A DNA stretch of 64,000 nucleotides from an uncultured Opitutales bacterium (GCA_944389885.1 CALXNZ010000007.1:1-64000), one strand, 5' to 3'; numbered from the stretch's first letter, positions 44,075-53,121 are shown. Program-made: numbers and translations. Notes: a model not told the origin generated them from the letters alone.

Positions 44075-44416
44075 ATGGTCGGATTTGGCAAAATAGCGCT
44101 GTTGACGTTAGTGCTGGTTTTCGGCCTAAGCGGGTTCTGTTTTGCCGATTCTCCCAGTTGGATTCTGAAGTCGGAGGCGTCAATGTCGGCAAGAGTGGCG
44201 CGCGTGGACGCGAACACCTCGGCCTACATAGTAGTTCTCGACTCCGGGACGCGCAACAAGCTCGTGCCGGGTATGGTCTGCGACGTATATAGGGAGAAAG
44301 CCCGCGTGGCAAAAGTAGTATTGGTGGAATCCCTGAGCGACAGGTCTGCTGGCCTTATAATATCGGGGGACGACGTCAAAGCAGGCGACATTGCCATTGC
44401 GGTACCGACGCTTTAA
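44075..44416 (+). CDS. Small exported protein inserted in the S10 cluster
   Basis: This 113-residue protein lies between rpsS and rplV, adjacent in nearly all bacteria. It begins with a signal peptide (hydrophobic residues about 8-22, GFCFADS cleavage region), so it should leave the cytoplasm. The mature 85 residues form one beta-rich domain: ARVARVDANTSAYIVVLDSG, NKLVPGMVCDVYREKARVAK and AGLIISGDDVKAGDIAI. The pattern (no paired cysteines, a strand, glycine turn, GM-V-DVYR, then GD near the end) resembles C-terminal barrel domains of the FlgT type and the C-terminal domain of the coiled-coil protein at 61656. It starts 5 bases after rpsS with no good ribosome site, so translation is probably coupled. 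Function is unknown. Confidence 0.75.
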   Translation: MVGFGKIALLTLVLVFGLSGFCFADSPSWILKSEASMSARVARVDANTSAYIVVLDSGTRNKLVPGMVCDVYREKARVAKVVLVESLSDRSAGLIISGDDVKAGDIAIAVPTL

Positions 44417-44441
44417 ACATTTAAAAATATAAGGAAATACA

Positions 44442-44777
44442 ATGGAAGTTAAGGCTTTAACAAAGTTTGCGCGCATGTCCGACAAGAAGGTGCGCGAAGT
44501 GGCCCGCCAGATACAGGGACGCAATGCGGCCGAGGCATTGGAGGTTCTCAAGTTCGTGCCTCGCAAGAGCGCGCGTTTGATAGCCAAGACATTGGCGAGC
44601 GCAATCGCCAACGCCGAGAACAACAACGGCCTGTCGGCGGCTAATCTGAAAATAAAGAGCGCAATAGTGAACCAGGGCATAGCGTTTAGGCGTTTTCGTC
44701 CGGTTGCTCGCGGTTCCGCGCATCCAATAAGAAAGAGGACGAGCCACATTTCGATAGTCCTTAGTGACGAGAAATAA
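44442..44777 (+). CDS. rplV: 50S ribosomal protein L22
   Basis: A 111-residue L22 (KFARMSDKKVREVARQIQGR, then ANAENNNGLSAANLKIKSAI, the tunnel hairpin RRFRPVARGSAHPIRKRTSH). Normal length. An ATAAGGAAA site precedes it, 25 bases after the inserted exported gene, which shows ribosomes can start here independently. Confidence 0.96.
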   Translation: MEVKALTKFARMSDKKVREVARQIQGRNAAEALEVLKFVPRKSARLIAKTLASAIANAENNNGLSAANLKIKSAIVNQGIAFRRFRPVARGSAHPIRKRTSHISIVLSDEK

Positions 44778-44794
44778 TAATTGAGAGGCAAAAT

Positions 44795-45427
44795 ATGGGT
44801 CAAAAAGTAAATCCTAAAGGTTTCCGTCTCGCGGTTCGTCGCGATTGGGAGTCGCGTTGGTATGCGAACAAGGCGGATTATGCCAAGTCGGTCAATGAGG
44901 ACTACCGCATACGCGAATTTCTCAGCGAAAAGCTTAAAGCGGCTGCAGTGCCCCGCATATTCATAGAGAGGGCTGGATCTCGCGTTCGCGTGAAGATATA
45001 CACGGCGCGTCCGGGAGTGGTAATAGGCCAAAAAGGGGCTTCGCTGGAGGCTCTCAAGGCTGAGTTGAGCAAAAAGTTTGGCAAGGAGATACTCCTTGAC
45101 ATACAGGAAGTGAAGAAGCCCGACTTGGTGGCATATCTGGTGGCCGAGAGCATAGCATTGCAGCTTGAAAGGCGCATATCTTTCCGCAGGGCGATAAAGA
45201 AGGCTATAAAGAGCTCTATGGACATGGGAGCCGACGGAATAAAAATCCAATGTTCCGGACGCTTGGGCGGAGCCGAAATAGCGCGCACTGAATGGCAGAG
45301 AAAAGGGCGCATACCCTTGCATACGCTGCGTGAGAATATCGACTACGGCTTTGCCGAGGCGCATACTCTTTACGGGAAAATCGGCGTAAAGTGCTGGTTG
45401 TGCCTGAAACCCGAAGACAACATCTAA
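44795..45427 (+). CDS. rpsC: 30S ribosomal protein S3
   Basis: A 210-residue S3: GQKVNPKGFRLAVRRDWESR, a KH domain (VKIYTARPGVVIGQKGASLE) and the C-terminal ADGIKIQCSGRLGGAEIART with GKIGVKCWL. It helps form the mRNA entry channel. Length and motifs are normal. Confidence 0.97.
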   Translation: MGQKVNPKGFRLAVRRDWESRWYANKADYAKSVNEDYRIREFLSEKLKAAAVPRIFIERAGSRVRVKIYTARPGVVIGQKGASLEALKAELSKKFGKEILLDIQEVKKPDLVAYLVAESIALQLERRISFRRAIKKAIKSSMDMGADGIKIQCSGRLGGAEIARTEWQRKGRIPLHTLRENIDYGFAEAHTLYGKIGVKCWLCLKPEDNI

Positions 45428-45442
45428 ATTTAAGGAACGCAG

Positions 45443-45871
45443 ATGGCAAATATACTTCCCGCAAAGACCAAGTACCGCAAGGTGCAAAAGGGCCGCAATC
45501 GCGGCATGGCAAAAGGCGGCGACACGATAGCTTTTGGCGACTACGCAATGCAGGCTTTGGAAAGAGGCAAATGCTCGTCCTCGCAGCTTGAGGCTGCTCG
45601 TGTGGCCATAAACAGGTATTTCAAGCGCCGCGGCAAAGTTTGGATGCGCGTGTTCCCGCAGAAGAGCGTCACCAAGAAGCCCGCCGAAACCAGAATGGGA
45701 AAAGGCAAGGGAGCTGTCGAATATTGGTGCGCAATAATCAAGCCGGGCACGATACTCTTTGAGGCATCGGGCATTCCGGCCAGCATGGCCAGGGAAGCCA
45801 TGAGGCTCGCCGACGGCAAATTGCCCTTCAGGTGCAGGTTCGTGGTGAGAGAAGGCGTTGAAATCCTCTAA
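45443..45871 (+). CDS. rplP: 50S ribosomal protein L16
   Basis: A 142-residue L16 (PAKTKYRKVQKGRNRGMAKG, then FGDYAMQALERGKCSSSQLE, MGKGKGAVEYWCAIIKPGTI). It sits near the A-site tRNA elbow. A TAAGGAACGC site lies upstream. Normal length. Confidence 0.96.
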   Translation: MANILPAKTKYRKVQKGRNRGMAKGGDTIAFGDYAMQALERGKCSSSQLEAARVAINRYFKRRGKVWMRVFPQKSVTKKPAETRMGKGKGAVEYWCAIIKPGTILFEASGIPASMAREAMRLADGKLPFRCRFVVREGVEIL

Positions 45872-45889
45872 TAATAGGGAGAACGGCAA

Positions 45890-46078
45890 ATGAAGGCAAA
45901 AGAAATAAGAGAACTTTCGGCGGAGGAAATCGGCAAGAAGCTGAGGGATATGCGCGAAGAATTGCTTAATCTCAATATCCGCAAGGCTACGGGCAACGTT
46001 GAAAATCCGGCTCGCATACGTCAATTGCGCCGCGACATCGCCCGCTTGGAAACCGTGAAAGCCCAAAAGAAAGCGTAG
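45890..46078 (+). CDS. rpmC: 50S ribosomal protein L29
   Basis: A 62-residue two-helix protein (EIRELSAEEIGKKLRDMREE, LNIRKATGNVENPARIRQLR, RDIARLETVKAQKK). It lies by the exit tunnel next to L23. The order rplP-rpmC-rpsQ is standard. Confidence 0.95.
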   Translation: MKAKEIRELSAEEIGKKLRDMREELLNLNIRKATGNVENPARIRQLRRDIARLETVKAQKKA

Positions 46079-46087
46079 GATAGCAAG

Positions 46088-46372
46088 ATGGCAGAAGAAA
46101 AGAGAAAAACACGCAGAAGTCTCGTGGGCGTAGTGACGTCGCGCTCGGGAGATAAGAGTATAAAGATTACCTATTTTTATAAGGTTCCGCACGCGTTGTA
46201 TCGCAAGGAGATCCGCCGCAAGACAGTGCTTCACGTTCACGACGAGAAGAACGAATGCGGAATAGGCGACAAGGTAGAAGTGACAGAGACGCGCCCCTTG
46301 AGCAAGATGAAGAGGTTCCGCGTTGTGCGCATAATAGAGAAGGCGCCGGAAACTGCGGCGTCCGCAGAATAA
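46088..46372 (+). CDS. rpsQ: 30S ribosomal protein S17
   Basis: A 94-residue OB-fold protein (RRSLVGVVTSRSGDKSIKIT, HVHDEKNECGIGDKVEVTET, RPLSKMKRFRVVRIIEKAPE). It is slightly longer than E. coli S17 (84) because of a short charged N-terminus and an alanine-rich end. It is 9 bases after rpmC. Confidence 0.95.
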   Translation: MAEEKRKTRRSLVGVVTSRSGDKSIKITYFYKVPHALYRKEIRRKTVLHVHDEKNECGIGDKVEVTETRPLSKMKRFRVVRIIEKAPETAASAE

Positions 46373-46387
46373 GAGGAGGGCATTGCA

Positions 46388-46753
46388 ATGATACAAATGC
46401 AGACAAAACTCGTGGTGGCGGACAACACCGGCGCAAAGGAAGTGACAATGATCCGCAGGCTTGGGCAGTTGAGCCGCACGGCGCATGTTGGCGACGTGAT
46501 AGTAGTGGCGGTAAAATCCTCCTCGCCCGAAGCCGCTGTGAAAAAGGGTTCCGTGGCGAAGGCGGTAATCGTTAGGACAAAGGCGCCGATACGCCGTCCG
46601 GACGGGTCGTACCTTCGTTTCGATTCGAATGCCTGTGTGATATTGGACGGCACCGGCAATCCCAAAGGCACGCGCATATTTGGCCCCGTGGCCAGGGAAT
46701 TGCGCGCAAAGAACTTTATGAAGATAATTTCACTTGCACCGGAGGTTCTCTAA
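46388..46753 (+). CDS. rplN: 50S ribosomal protein L14
   Basis: A 121-residue L14 ([74 protein letters not shown]). It is at the subunit interface. Six of its nine isoleucine codons are AUA, the clearest case of the window's unusual codon use. Confidence 0.97.
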   Translation: MIQMQTKLVVADNTGAKEVTMIRRLGQLSRTAHVGDVIVVAVKSSSPEAAVKKGSVAKAVIVRTKAPIRRPDGSYLRFDSNACVILDGTGNPKGTRIFGPVARELRAKNFMKIISLAPEVL

Positions 46754-46754
46754 T

Positions 46755-47012
46755 ATGAAAGCATCAGTAAAAAAAGGCGACGAAGTCGTGGTGATAGCAG
46801 GATCCGCCAAAGGTGCGCGCGGCAAGGTTTTAGCGGTATTTCCGCGCAAGGAGCGCGTAATAGTGGAAGGCGTAAACGTGCGCAAGCACCACGAGCGCAA
46901 GAGCCAGAAGAATCCCGAGGGTTCGATAGCCGAGCGCGAGCATTCAATACATATTTCAAACGTAATGTCAGCCGGGCGTTTTGACGCGAAGAAAAGCGCG
47001 AAAAAAGCGTAA
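46755..47012 (+). CDS. rplX: 50S ribosomal protein L24
   Basis: An 85-residue KOW-domain protein (VKKGDEVVVIAGSAKGARGK, VNVRKHHERKSQKNPEGSIA). The ATG at 46755 begins 1 base after the rplN stop with GGAGG inside the end of rplN; an in-frame TTG at 46734 is not supported. It starts assembly of the large subunit. The C-terminal domain is shorter than in E. coli L24 (104). Confidence 0.94.
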   Translation: MKASVKKGDEVVVIAGSAKGARGKVLAVFPRKERVIVEGVNVRKHHERKSQKNPEGSIAEREHSIHISNVMSAGRFDAKKSAKKA

Positions 47013-47036
47013 GCGGAGACGAGAAAGCGAGAAAAA

Positions 47037-47606
47037 ATGACAACACCGGTATTAAAGAAGATATACGCGGAAAAAGTGGCGCCCGAATTAAAGAAGATTT
47101 TGGGTGTTGAGAATCCGCATTTGGTGCCCACATTGGAGAAGATAGTAATCAGCTCCGGCATACGCAGCGAAGCTCCCAAAGATTGGGTGGCCGAAGTTGT
47201 GAAGGAAATCGCCAAGATAAGCGGGCAGCAGCCCGTAGTCACAAAAGCCCGCAAGAGCATAGCGAATTTCAAATTGCGCGAGGGGCAGCCCAACGGCGTA
47301 AAAGTGACGCTTCGCGGGGCGCGCATGTGGGAGTTTTTGTACAAGTTTATAGCGGTGGTTTTGCCGTCCATAAGAGACTTCCGCGGAGTGGGAGGCAAGC
47401 TTGACGGCGCCGGGAACTACAACTACGGCATAGCAGACCATACGATATTTCCGGAAGTGACAGTGGATCCGGGCCGCAAGAATATAGGCATGGACATCAC
47501 CATAGTCACAACCGCTTCCGACGATAACGGCGGCAGAGAGCTTCTCAGGCTTTTGGGAATGCCTTTCCGCAAACCCGCCAAGACAACCGCAACCGTGCAG
47601 AAATAA
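47037..47606 (+). CDS. rplE: 50S ribosomal protein L5
   Basis: A 189-residue L5 ([72 protein letters not shown]). It binds 5S rRNA and forms a bridge to S13. Normal length with a few extra residues at each end. Confidence 0.96.
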   Translation: MTTPVLKKIYAEKVAPELKKILGVENPHLVPTLEKIVISSGIRSEAPKDWVAEVVKEIAKISGQQPVVTKARKSIANFKLREGQPNGVKVTLRGARMWEFLYKFIAVVLPSIRDFRGVGGKLDGAGNYNYGIADHTIFPEVTVDPGRKNIGMDITIVTTASDDNGGRELLRLLGMPFRKPAKTTATVQK

Positions 47607-47611
47607 AAATC

Positions 47612-47917
47612 ATGGCAAAGAAATCATCGATAGAACGCAATTTGAAGCGTCAAAGGTTGACGGCGAAATACGCCGCCAAGAAAGCGGAGCTGAAGAAGAT
47701 TTTGGCAGATCCCAAAACGAGCGACGAAGACTTTTTCGCCGCGCAGCGCAAGTTGGCGAAAATTCCCCGCAACGCTTCCAAGATCAGGATACGCAATCGC
47801 TGTTCCATAACGGGGCGTCCGCGCGGATACATTCGTAAATTCGGGTTGTCGCGCATAACGTTTCGCGAGTTGGCGTCGGACGGCAAGCTGCCTGGCGTGA
47901 CAAAATCATCGTGGTAA
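47612..47917 (+). CDS. rpsN: 30S ribosomal protein S14, zinc-free type
   Basis: A 101-residue S14 of the long C-minus type ([20 protein letters not shown], then [40 protein letters not shown]). It has one cysteine rather than the CxxC...CxxC of short zinc-binding S14. It begins 5 bases after rplE. Confidence 0.95.
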   Translation: MAKKSSIERNLKRQRLTAKYAAKKAELKKILADPKTSDEDFFAAQRKLAKIPRNASKIRIRNRCSITGRPRGYIRKFGLSRITFRELASDGKLPGVTKSSW

Positions 47918-47935
47918 AGCGAAAGGAAAAATAAG

Positions 47936-48331
47936 ATGGCTACACACGACAGTATAGGCGACTTTTTAACCATAATCCGCAATGCGAGCTCTGCGGGCAA
48001 GGAAACTCTCACCACCCAGTGGTCGAAGATGCGCGAGGGCATAGCCAAGATACTGAAGGAGGAGGGATATATATCCTCTTACGAGGTTGGCGGCGATGCA
48101 GGGAAAAAAGTAATAAGCATAAACATGAAATATGTGGGCGGAGTTCCTGCGATTGTGGGTATAACCCGCGTCAGCAAGCCCGGTTGCCGCATTTATTTTG
48201 AATATAGAAGCATACCCAGGGTATTGAACGGCATGGGAATCTCCATTCTTACGACGTCGCAGGGCGTGCTTAAGGACTCCGATTGCCGCGCGAAGAAAGT
48301 GGGCGGCGAAATAATCTGCAAGGTTTGGTAA
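47936..48331 (+). CDS. rpsH: 30S ribosomal protein S8
   Basis: A 131-residue S8 (HDSIGDFLTIIRNASSAGKE, EEGYISSYEV, RVSKPGCRIYFEYRSIPRVL, GMGISILTTSQGVLKDSDCR). It binds the central domain of 16S rRNA and in E. coli represses the spc operon. A GAAAGGAAAA ribosome site precedes it. Confidence 0.96.
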   Translation: MATHDSIGDFLTIIRNASSAGKETLTTQWSKMREGIAKILKEEGYISSYEVGGDAGKKVISINMKYVGGVPAIVGITRVSKPGCRIYFEYRSIPRVLNGMGISILTTSQGVLKDSDCRAKKVGGEIICKVW

Positions 48332-48341
48332 GGATTGCGCT

Positions 48342-48890
48342 ATGAGTAGAATAGGTAAACATCCAGTAGCGATACCGGCCGGCGTAAAGGCCGCCGTGGA
48401 AGGCAATACGGTAAAAGTGGAAGGACCAAAAGGAAAGCTCAGCCAGTCCTTTGACGGAGCGGTGAAAATATCGTTTGCCGACGGCCACATATCCGTCGAG
48501 CCCGCGAGCGCGTCGCGTTTTTCCAATGCAATGCACGGAACTGCCCGAAGCATAATAGCATCAATGGTAAAAGGCGTTTCGGAAGGCTATAAGAAGGTTT
48601 TGGAAATAAAGGGCGTAGGATTTAAAGCCGAGCTCAAAGGCAAGCGCTTGACGCTTTCTTTGGGTTATGCCCATCCCTGCGACTACGATATTCCCGAAGG
48701 TATAAATGTTACGGTCGGCGAAGCCGCAGATAAGAGCCCGGTGGTTACGGTCGAAGGTGCAAGCAAGCACATGGTCGGCCAGGTGGCGTCGGATCTCAAG
48801 CATTTCTATCCTGTCGAGCCCTATAAGGGCAAGGGTGTTAGAATTCAAGGAGAATACGTCCGCCGCAAGGAAGGCAAAAAGACAGCATAG
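48342..48890 (+). CDS. rplF: 50S ribosomal protein L6
   Basis: A 182-residue L6 with its two homologous domains (MSRIGKHPVAIPAGVKAAVE, VEGPKGKLSQSF; and LEIKGVGFKAELKGKRLTLS, GYAHPCDYDIPEGINV, ending VRIQGEYVRRKEGKKT). It lies near the sarcin-ricin loop. Normal length. Confidence 0.97.
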   Translation: MSRIGKHPVAIPAGVKAAVEGNTVKVEGPKGKLSQSFDGAVKISFADGHISVEPASASRFSNAMHGTARSIIASMVKGVSEGYKKVLEIKGVGFKAELKGKRLTLSLGYAHPCDYDIPEGINVTVGEAADKSPVVTVEGASKHMVGQVASDLKHFYPVEPYKGKGVRIQGEYVRRKEGKKTA

Positions 48891-48916
48891 CTTTGCGGAG
48901 CTGAAAGGAAAAATAT

Positions 48917-49279
48917 ATGAAATTTCTCAAGAAACAACTATTGGAACAAAAACGTCGTTGGCGCGTGCGCAGGCGCGTGTCCGGAACGCCGGAACGCCCG
49001 AGGCTCTCGGTCTGCTTTTCAAACAAACATATATATGCCCAATGCATAGACGACACCGTCGGCAAGACTCTCGCTGCCGCCTGCACGACTTCAAAGGAAT
49101 TGAAGGGGGAAAAGCTGCTGCCAAATGTGGCCGGGGCGAAAGTTCTCGGGGAGAAATTCGGAGCCAAGCTGAACGCGATAGGAGTAAAATCGGTAGTTTT
49201 CGACAGGGGAGCTCGCCGTTATCATGGTTGCGTGAAAAGTTTTGCGGACGCAGTTCGCTCCACCGGCATCAACTTCTAA
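48917..49279 (+). CDS. rplR: 50S ribosomal protein L18
   Basis: A 120-residue L18 (KRRWRVRRRVSGTPERPRLS, CFSNKHIYAQCIDDTVGKTL, VVFDRGARRYHGCVKSFADA). It binds 5S rRNA with L5. AAAGGAAAAA precedes the ATG. Confidence 0.96.
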   Translation: MKFLKKQLLEQKRRWRVRRRVSGTPERPRLSVCFSNKHIYAQCIDDTVGKTLAAACTTSKELKGEKLLPNVAGAKVLGEKFGAKLNAIGVKSVVFDRGARRYHGCVKSFADAVRSTGINF

Positions 49280-49294
49280 TCGGAATCGCATAAA

Positions 49295-49798
49295 ATGAGA
49301 AAAGAATTCAAGAACAAACACGCGGCGGTGGAAGAGGCCGCTCCGGAATTCATAGAGAAGGTTGTGCATATAAACCGTTGCGCCAAAGTGGTAAAAGGCG
49401 GTCGGCGTTTCACATTTTCGGCGCTTGTCGTCATAGGGGACGGCAAGGGCAACATAGGGCTCGGTTGCGGAAAGTCGAAGGAGGTTCCCGACGCAATAAA
49501 GAAAGCGACGGACAAGGCCAAGAAACTTATGAGGGCAGTGAGCCTTAAAGATAATACCATACCCCACGAAGTTGTCGGTGAATCTGACGGCGGCATAGTA
49601 ATGTTGAAACCCGCCTCTCCCGGTACCGGCGTTATAGCCGGAGGCGGAGTGAGGGCGGTTCTCGAAGCGGCCGGCGTCAAAGATGTGCTCAGCAAGTCTT
49701 TGGGGTCCAACAACAACATGGCCATGGTGAACGCGACTTTTGCCGCTCTTTCTAAATTGCGCACAGCCGAAGCCATAAGCGCCATCAGAAGCATATAG
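49295..49798 (+). CDS. rpsE: 30S ribosomal protein S5
   Basis: A 167-residue S5: double-stranded RNA-binding-like N-terminal domain ([40 protein letters not shown]) and C-terminal domain ([20 protein letters not shown]). rplO follows after 11 bases, with no room for rpmD (L30), which occupies this slot in E. coli. Confidence 0.96.
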   Translation: MRKEFKNKHAAVEEAAPEFIEKVVHINRCAKVVKGGRRFTFSALVVIGDGKGNIGLGCGKSKEVPDAIKKATDKAKKLMRAVSLKDNTIPHEVVGESDGGIVMLKPASPGTGVIAGGGVRAVLEAAGVKDVLSKSLGSNNNMAMVNATFAALSKLRTAEAISAIRSI

Positions 49799-49809
49799 GA
49801 ATTACGATT

Positions 49810-50283
49810 ATGAAGTTGCACACTCTTTCCAATCCAAAAGGGGCTAAACATTCACGCAAGCGTTTGGGCTGCGGCGTAGGCAGCGGACACGGCAAGACTT
49901 CCGGACGCGGCCATAAAGGAGCAAAAGCCCGCAGCGGCGGGCATGTGCGCGCCGGTTTTGAAGGCGGCCAAATGCCGCTCTACCGCAAACTGCCGCATCG
50001 CGGATTCAACAACAAGAACTGGGCCGTGGAATATGCAGTTGTAAATGTGGGCGATCTCGAAAATCTCGGACTTGACGAAATCAGCAGGGAAGATTTGGTT
50101 GTTGCCGGTTTGGTAAGGGCTTCGTCGGATCTCGTAAAAATTCTCGGGAACGGAGATTTGTCGAAGAAGATAGTTGTGAAAGCCGACAAGTTTTCCGCAA
50201 GCGCCGTAAAGAAAATTGAGGCCGCAGGCGGAAAAGCCGTGTTGAACGAAGCCGCGAAACCTGCGGAAAAATCCGAAAAATAA
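49810..50283 (+). CDS. rplO: 50S ribosomal protein L15
   Basis: A 157-residue L15 (LHTLSNPKGAKHSRKRLGCG, GKTSGRGHKGAKARSGGHVR, GGQMPLYRKLPHRGFNN; C-terminal part KADKFSASAVKKIEAAGGKA). It joins the domains of 23S rRNA. It precedes secY by 24 bases, as in the canonical spc cluster. Confidence 0.96.
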   Translation: MKLHTLSNPKGAKHSRKRLGCGVGSGHGKTSGRGHKGAKARSGGHVRAGFEGGQMPLYRKLPHRGFNNKNWAVEYAVVNVGDLENLGLDEISREDLVVAGLVRASSDLVKILGNGDLSKKIVVKADKFSASAVKKIEAAGGKAVLNEAAKPAEKSEK

Positions 50284-50307
50284 CCTTCCTTACGAATTTG
50301 CCAAGAT

Positions 50308-51762
50308 ATGCTAAGCGCATTTACAAATTGCTTTAAAATTCCCGAATTGCGCCAGAGAATATTTTTGACGCTCGGGCTCATTTTTATCGCGCGAGTGGGC
50401 GCAGGCATACCTTTGCCAGGAGTCGATCCCGCGCCCCTTCAGGCCTATTACGCGTCTGCGTCGAGCGCGGGGGGCGGTCTGGCGGGCCTATATAACATGT
50501 TCACCGGCGGAGCTATGATGAACGGGGCTATATTTGCGCTCGGAATTATGCCCTACATAAGCGCGTCGATTATCCTGCAGCTCATGGGAGCAGTCATGCC
50601 GAGTCTGGCAAAACTGATGCAGGAAGGCGATACCGGCAGGCAAAAAATAGCCCAATATACCCGCTATCTTACAATAGTTATAGCGGCAATTCAGGGCTCT
50701 ATGCTGACATACGCTCTAATATATAGCCCGGAAACCATATTTACCGATTTCGACCAGAGACAGTACGGTTCTCTGATAGTTGCGGGAAGTATTCCCATTT
50801 TCTTTATGACCAGCGTGATTTATATGACTGCCGGTTGTATGATACTGACCTGGTTGGGGGAACAAATAACCCAGCGCGGGGTCGGCAACGGCGTGTCGAT
50901 AATAATAACGGTGGGCATTATAGACACCTTGCCCGGGGCGTTTTCACAGGCATACCAGCTTGTGTTCAACCGTGCGGTGGGCGCAGAAAGCGCTGGAATA
51001 GGGACTCCGCAGGCGGTCGCAATGCTCGTGCTGTTAGTTGCGGTGACTGCGGGCATAATAGTTTTATTACAGGCGGTTCGCAAAGTTCCGGTACAGTACG
51101 CAAAGAGAGTTGTGGGGCGCAAAATTATGGGGGGACAGAGTTCCTTCATTCCCTTGAAACTCAATTATGCGGGCGTCATGCCGATTATATTTGCAAGCGC
51201 GCTCTTGCTGTTTCCGCAACAGATTTTTGGGCAGTTCAGGATTTCGACTTATACGCTAATCTACGGCGCCTTGGTCTTTGCTTTCACCTATTTCTGGGTT
51301 TCAATAATGTTTAAACCCCTGCAAATTTCCGACGAGCTGAAGCGCAATGGAGGCTATATTCCCGGCGTTCGCCCTGGAGAAGCTACCGCAAAATTTCTCG
51401 ATTATACTATGACCCGATTGACCTTCGCGGGAGCGGCGTTCTTAGTGATAATAGCTGTGTTGCCAAGCATATTGATGTCGCATTGGGGGATTCCTCCGAA
51501 GATAGCAAACTTTTTCGGCGGCACAGGAGCTCTTATAGCAGTGGGTGTTTCCTTGGACACTATGCGCCAAGTTGAAACCTATCTCTTGCAACGCCATTAC
51601 GACGGTTTCCTAAAAGGAGGCCGAATCAGGGGCAGAAGCGTTGGGCAAACCAGACAAATGCTCGACACCCGCGAAATAAAAAACCTTTGGGCCTTGTGGA
51701 CCCCCTTAATCATAATATTTATAGTGGGGCTTTCCGCTTGGATCATACGCAAATGCGCCTAA
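50308..51762 (+). CDS. secY: Preprotein translocase subunit SecY
   Basis: A 484-residue inner-membrane protein with ten spans. It begins with an amphipathic helix (ELRQRIFLTLGLIFIARVGA) followed by the plug and span-two region (GGAMMNGAIFALGIMPYISA, the conserved P-Y-I-S-A). Later come the cytoplasmic loops RKVPVQYAKRVVGRK and the long C5 region (LLQRHYDGFLKGGRIRGRSV). It is somewhat longer than E. coli SecY (443). With SecE (25958) it makes the translocation channel that would export the protein inserted at 44075. Confidence 0.96.
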   Translation: MLSAFTNCFKIPELRQRIFLTLGLIFIARVGAGIPLPGVDPAPLQAYYASASSAGGGLAGLYNMFTGGAMMNGAIFALGIMPYISASIILQLMGAVMPSLAKLMQEGDTGRQKIAQYTRYLTIVIAAIQGSMLTYALIYSPETIFTDFDQRQYGSLIVAGSIPIFFMTSVIYMTAGCMILTWLGEQITQRGVGNGVSIIITVGIIDTLPGAFSQAYQLVFNRAVGAESAGIGTPQAVAMLVLLVAVTAGIIVLLQAVRKVPVQYAKRVVGRKIMGGQSSFIPLKLNYAGVMPIIFASALLLFPQQIFGQFRISTYTLIYGALVFAFTYFWVSIMFKPLQISDELKRNGGYIPGVRPGEATAKFLDYTMTRLTFAGAAFLVIIAVLPSILMSHWGIPPKIANFFGGTGALIAVGVSLDTMRQVETYLLQRHYDGFLKGGRIRGRSVGQTRQMLDTREIKNLWALWTPLIIIFIVGLSAWIIRKCA

Positions 51763-51836
51763 TCGCTGTGGATTGGGACGTAGTTGTATCTTGTTCTTTT
51801 AAAATTTAAAAATATGTTTCAGCAAAGGGGCAACTC

Positions 51837-52607
51837 GTGATACCGATAAAATCCGAACACGATTTGAGAATTATGAGGCAGTCCTGCGCCGTCGCGGCGG
51901 CCGTGCTCGATAAGATGTGCCGCTTCGCAAAAGAGGGGGTCTCAACCTACGATCTCGATATGTGCGCGAAATCGGCCATGGACGAGCTGGGTTGTCGGAG
52001 TGCGTGTTATCGCTATAAGGGCGACAGCTCAAGGTATCCCGGCTACGCGTGCATATCCGTGAACGACGAAGTCATACACGGGATAGGGCGCAAGGACAGG
52101 ATTCTAAAATCCGGGGATATAGTGAGCATGGACGTGAGCGTCTTTTACAAGGGTTTTGTGGGGGACAATACGCGGACAGTCATGATAGGCGAATGCTCCC
52201 CGGAGGTAAAAAAGCTCGTTGAGGCCACCGGAATGGCTTTGGAATTGGGAATATCCGCGGCGGTTGCGGGCAATCGCGTAGGGGATATATCCGCGGCCAT
52301 ACAAGGGTATATAGACGCTTGCGGCTACGGCATAGTGAGAGATTTTACCGGGCACGGGGTAGGGCGCAATATGCACGAAGATCCCGCAATTCCGAATTAC
52401 GGCAGAGCGGGGACGGGGCCTTTGTTGAGGGCGGGAATGACGCTGGCGATAGAGCCTATGATAACAATGTCCCGTTCGGCAGACATATTTATAGACGAAG
52501 ACGGTTGGACGGTTCGCACGTCCGACGGTTCACCGAGCTGCCATATTGAACATACGGTGCTCGTCACAGATGATAAACCCGAAATATTGACGGTGCTTGC
52601 CAAGTGA
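51837..52607 (+). CDS. map: Methionine aminopeptidase, type I
   Basis: A 256-residue enzyme with all five metal ligands in place: Asp and Asp in SMDVSVFYKGFVGDNTRT, His in FTGHGVGRNMHEDP, Glu in LAIEPMITM and Glu in CHIEHTVLV. It removes the initiator methionine from nascent proteins. The start codon is GTG at 51837 with AAAGGGG 7 bases upstream. It sits directly between secY and rpsM: adk, infA and rpmJ, often found here, are absent. A short GTTTC/GAAAC hairpin followed by T residues lies just past the stop (about 52609-52637). Confidence 0.96.
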   Translation: MIPIKSEHDLRIMRQSCAVAAAVLDKMCRFAKEGVSTYDLDMCAKSAMDELGCRSACYRYKGDSSRYPGYACISVNDEVIHGIGRKDRILKSGDIVSMDVSVFYKGFVGDNTRTVMIGECSPEVKKLVEATGMALELGISAAVAGNRVGDISAAIQGYIDACGYGIVRDFTGHGVGRNMHEDPAIPNYGRAGTGPLLRAGMTLAIEPMITMSRSADIFIDEDGWTVRTSDGSPSCHIEHTVLVTDDKPEILTVLAK

Positions 52608-52728
52608 GGTTTCACCGGGCGGGGCGGAAACGTTTTTCTTAAGATGCGGGAGGCGTATTCGCAAAAAAAAGACTTTCCAAAACGAAAAAAACAGTCAAAC
52701 TAACAACCTTTTTTAACAAGAAAACAAT

Positions 52729-53103
52729 ATGCCAAGATTACTCGGAGTAGACATTCCAAACAACAAGCGTGTCGAGTTCGCGTTGAGATACATTTACGGT
52801 ATCGGTCCGGCCCGCGCGAAGACAATCTGCAGAGAGTGCGGATTTCCCGAAGAAATGCGCGCGAGCGAATTGAACGAGGAGCACATCAACAAGATAATGA
52901 ACGCAGTGTCCAAACACCAGTATAAGCTGGAGGGGGATTTGCGTCGCGAAGTCGTAGGAAACCTCAAGAGACTTACCGCAATCAAATGCTATCGCGGGAT
53001 ACGCCATGTAAGGGGCCTCCCCGTGAGGGGACAGCGCACGAGCACTAATGCCCGTACCCGCAAGGGTGTCCGCAAGACCGTGGGCGTTGTGACTAAGAAA
53101 TAA
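52729..53103 (+). CDS. rpsM: 30S ribosomal protein S13
   Basis: A 124-residue S13 ([71 protein letters not shown]). It bridges to L5 in the 50S subunit. It is first of the alpha cluster, with a 121-base A-rich gap upstream holding no open frame long enough for rpmJ. Confidence 0.97.
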   Translation: MPRLLGVDIPNNKRVEFALRYIYGIGPARAKTICRECGFPEEMRASELNEEHINKIMNAVSKHQYKLEGDLRREVVGNLKRLTAIKCYRGIRHVRGLPVRGQRTSTNARTRKGVRKTVGVVTKK

Positions 53104-53121
53104 TCTCAAGGATTTATTCAG

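Noticed and set aside
44180-46486. A 768-codon open frame on the minus strand opposite rplV to rpsQ
   Set aside because: It is the antisense of seven certain ribosomal genes and has no recognisable domain. Strong codon bias in the sense genes removes stop codons from the opposite strand and explains such long empty frames.
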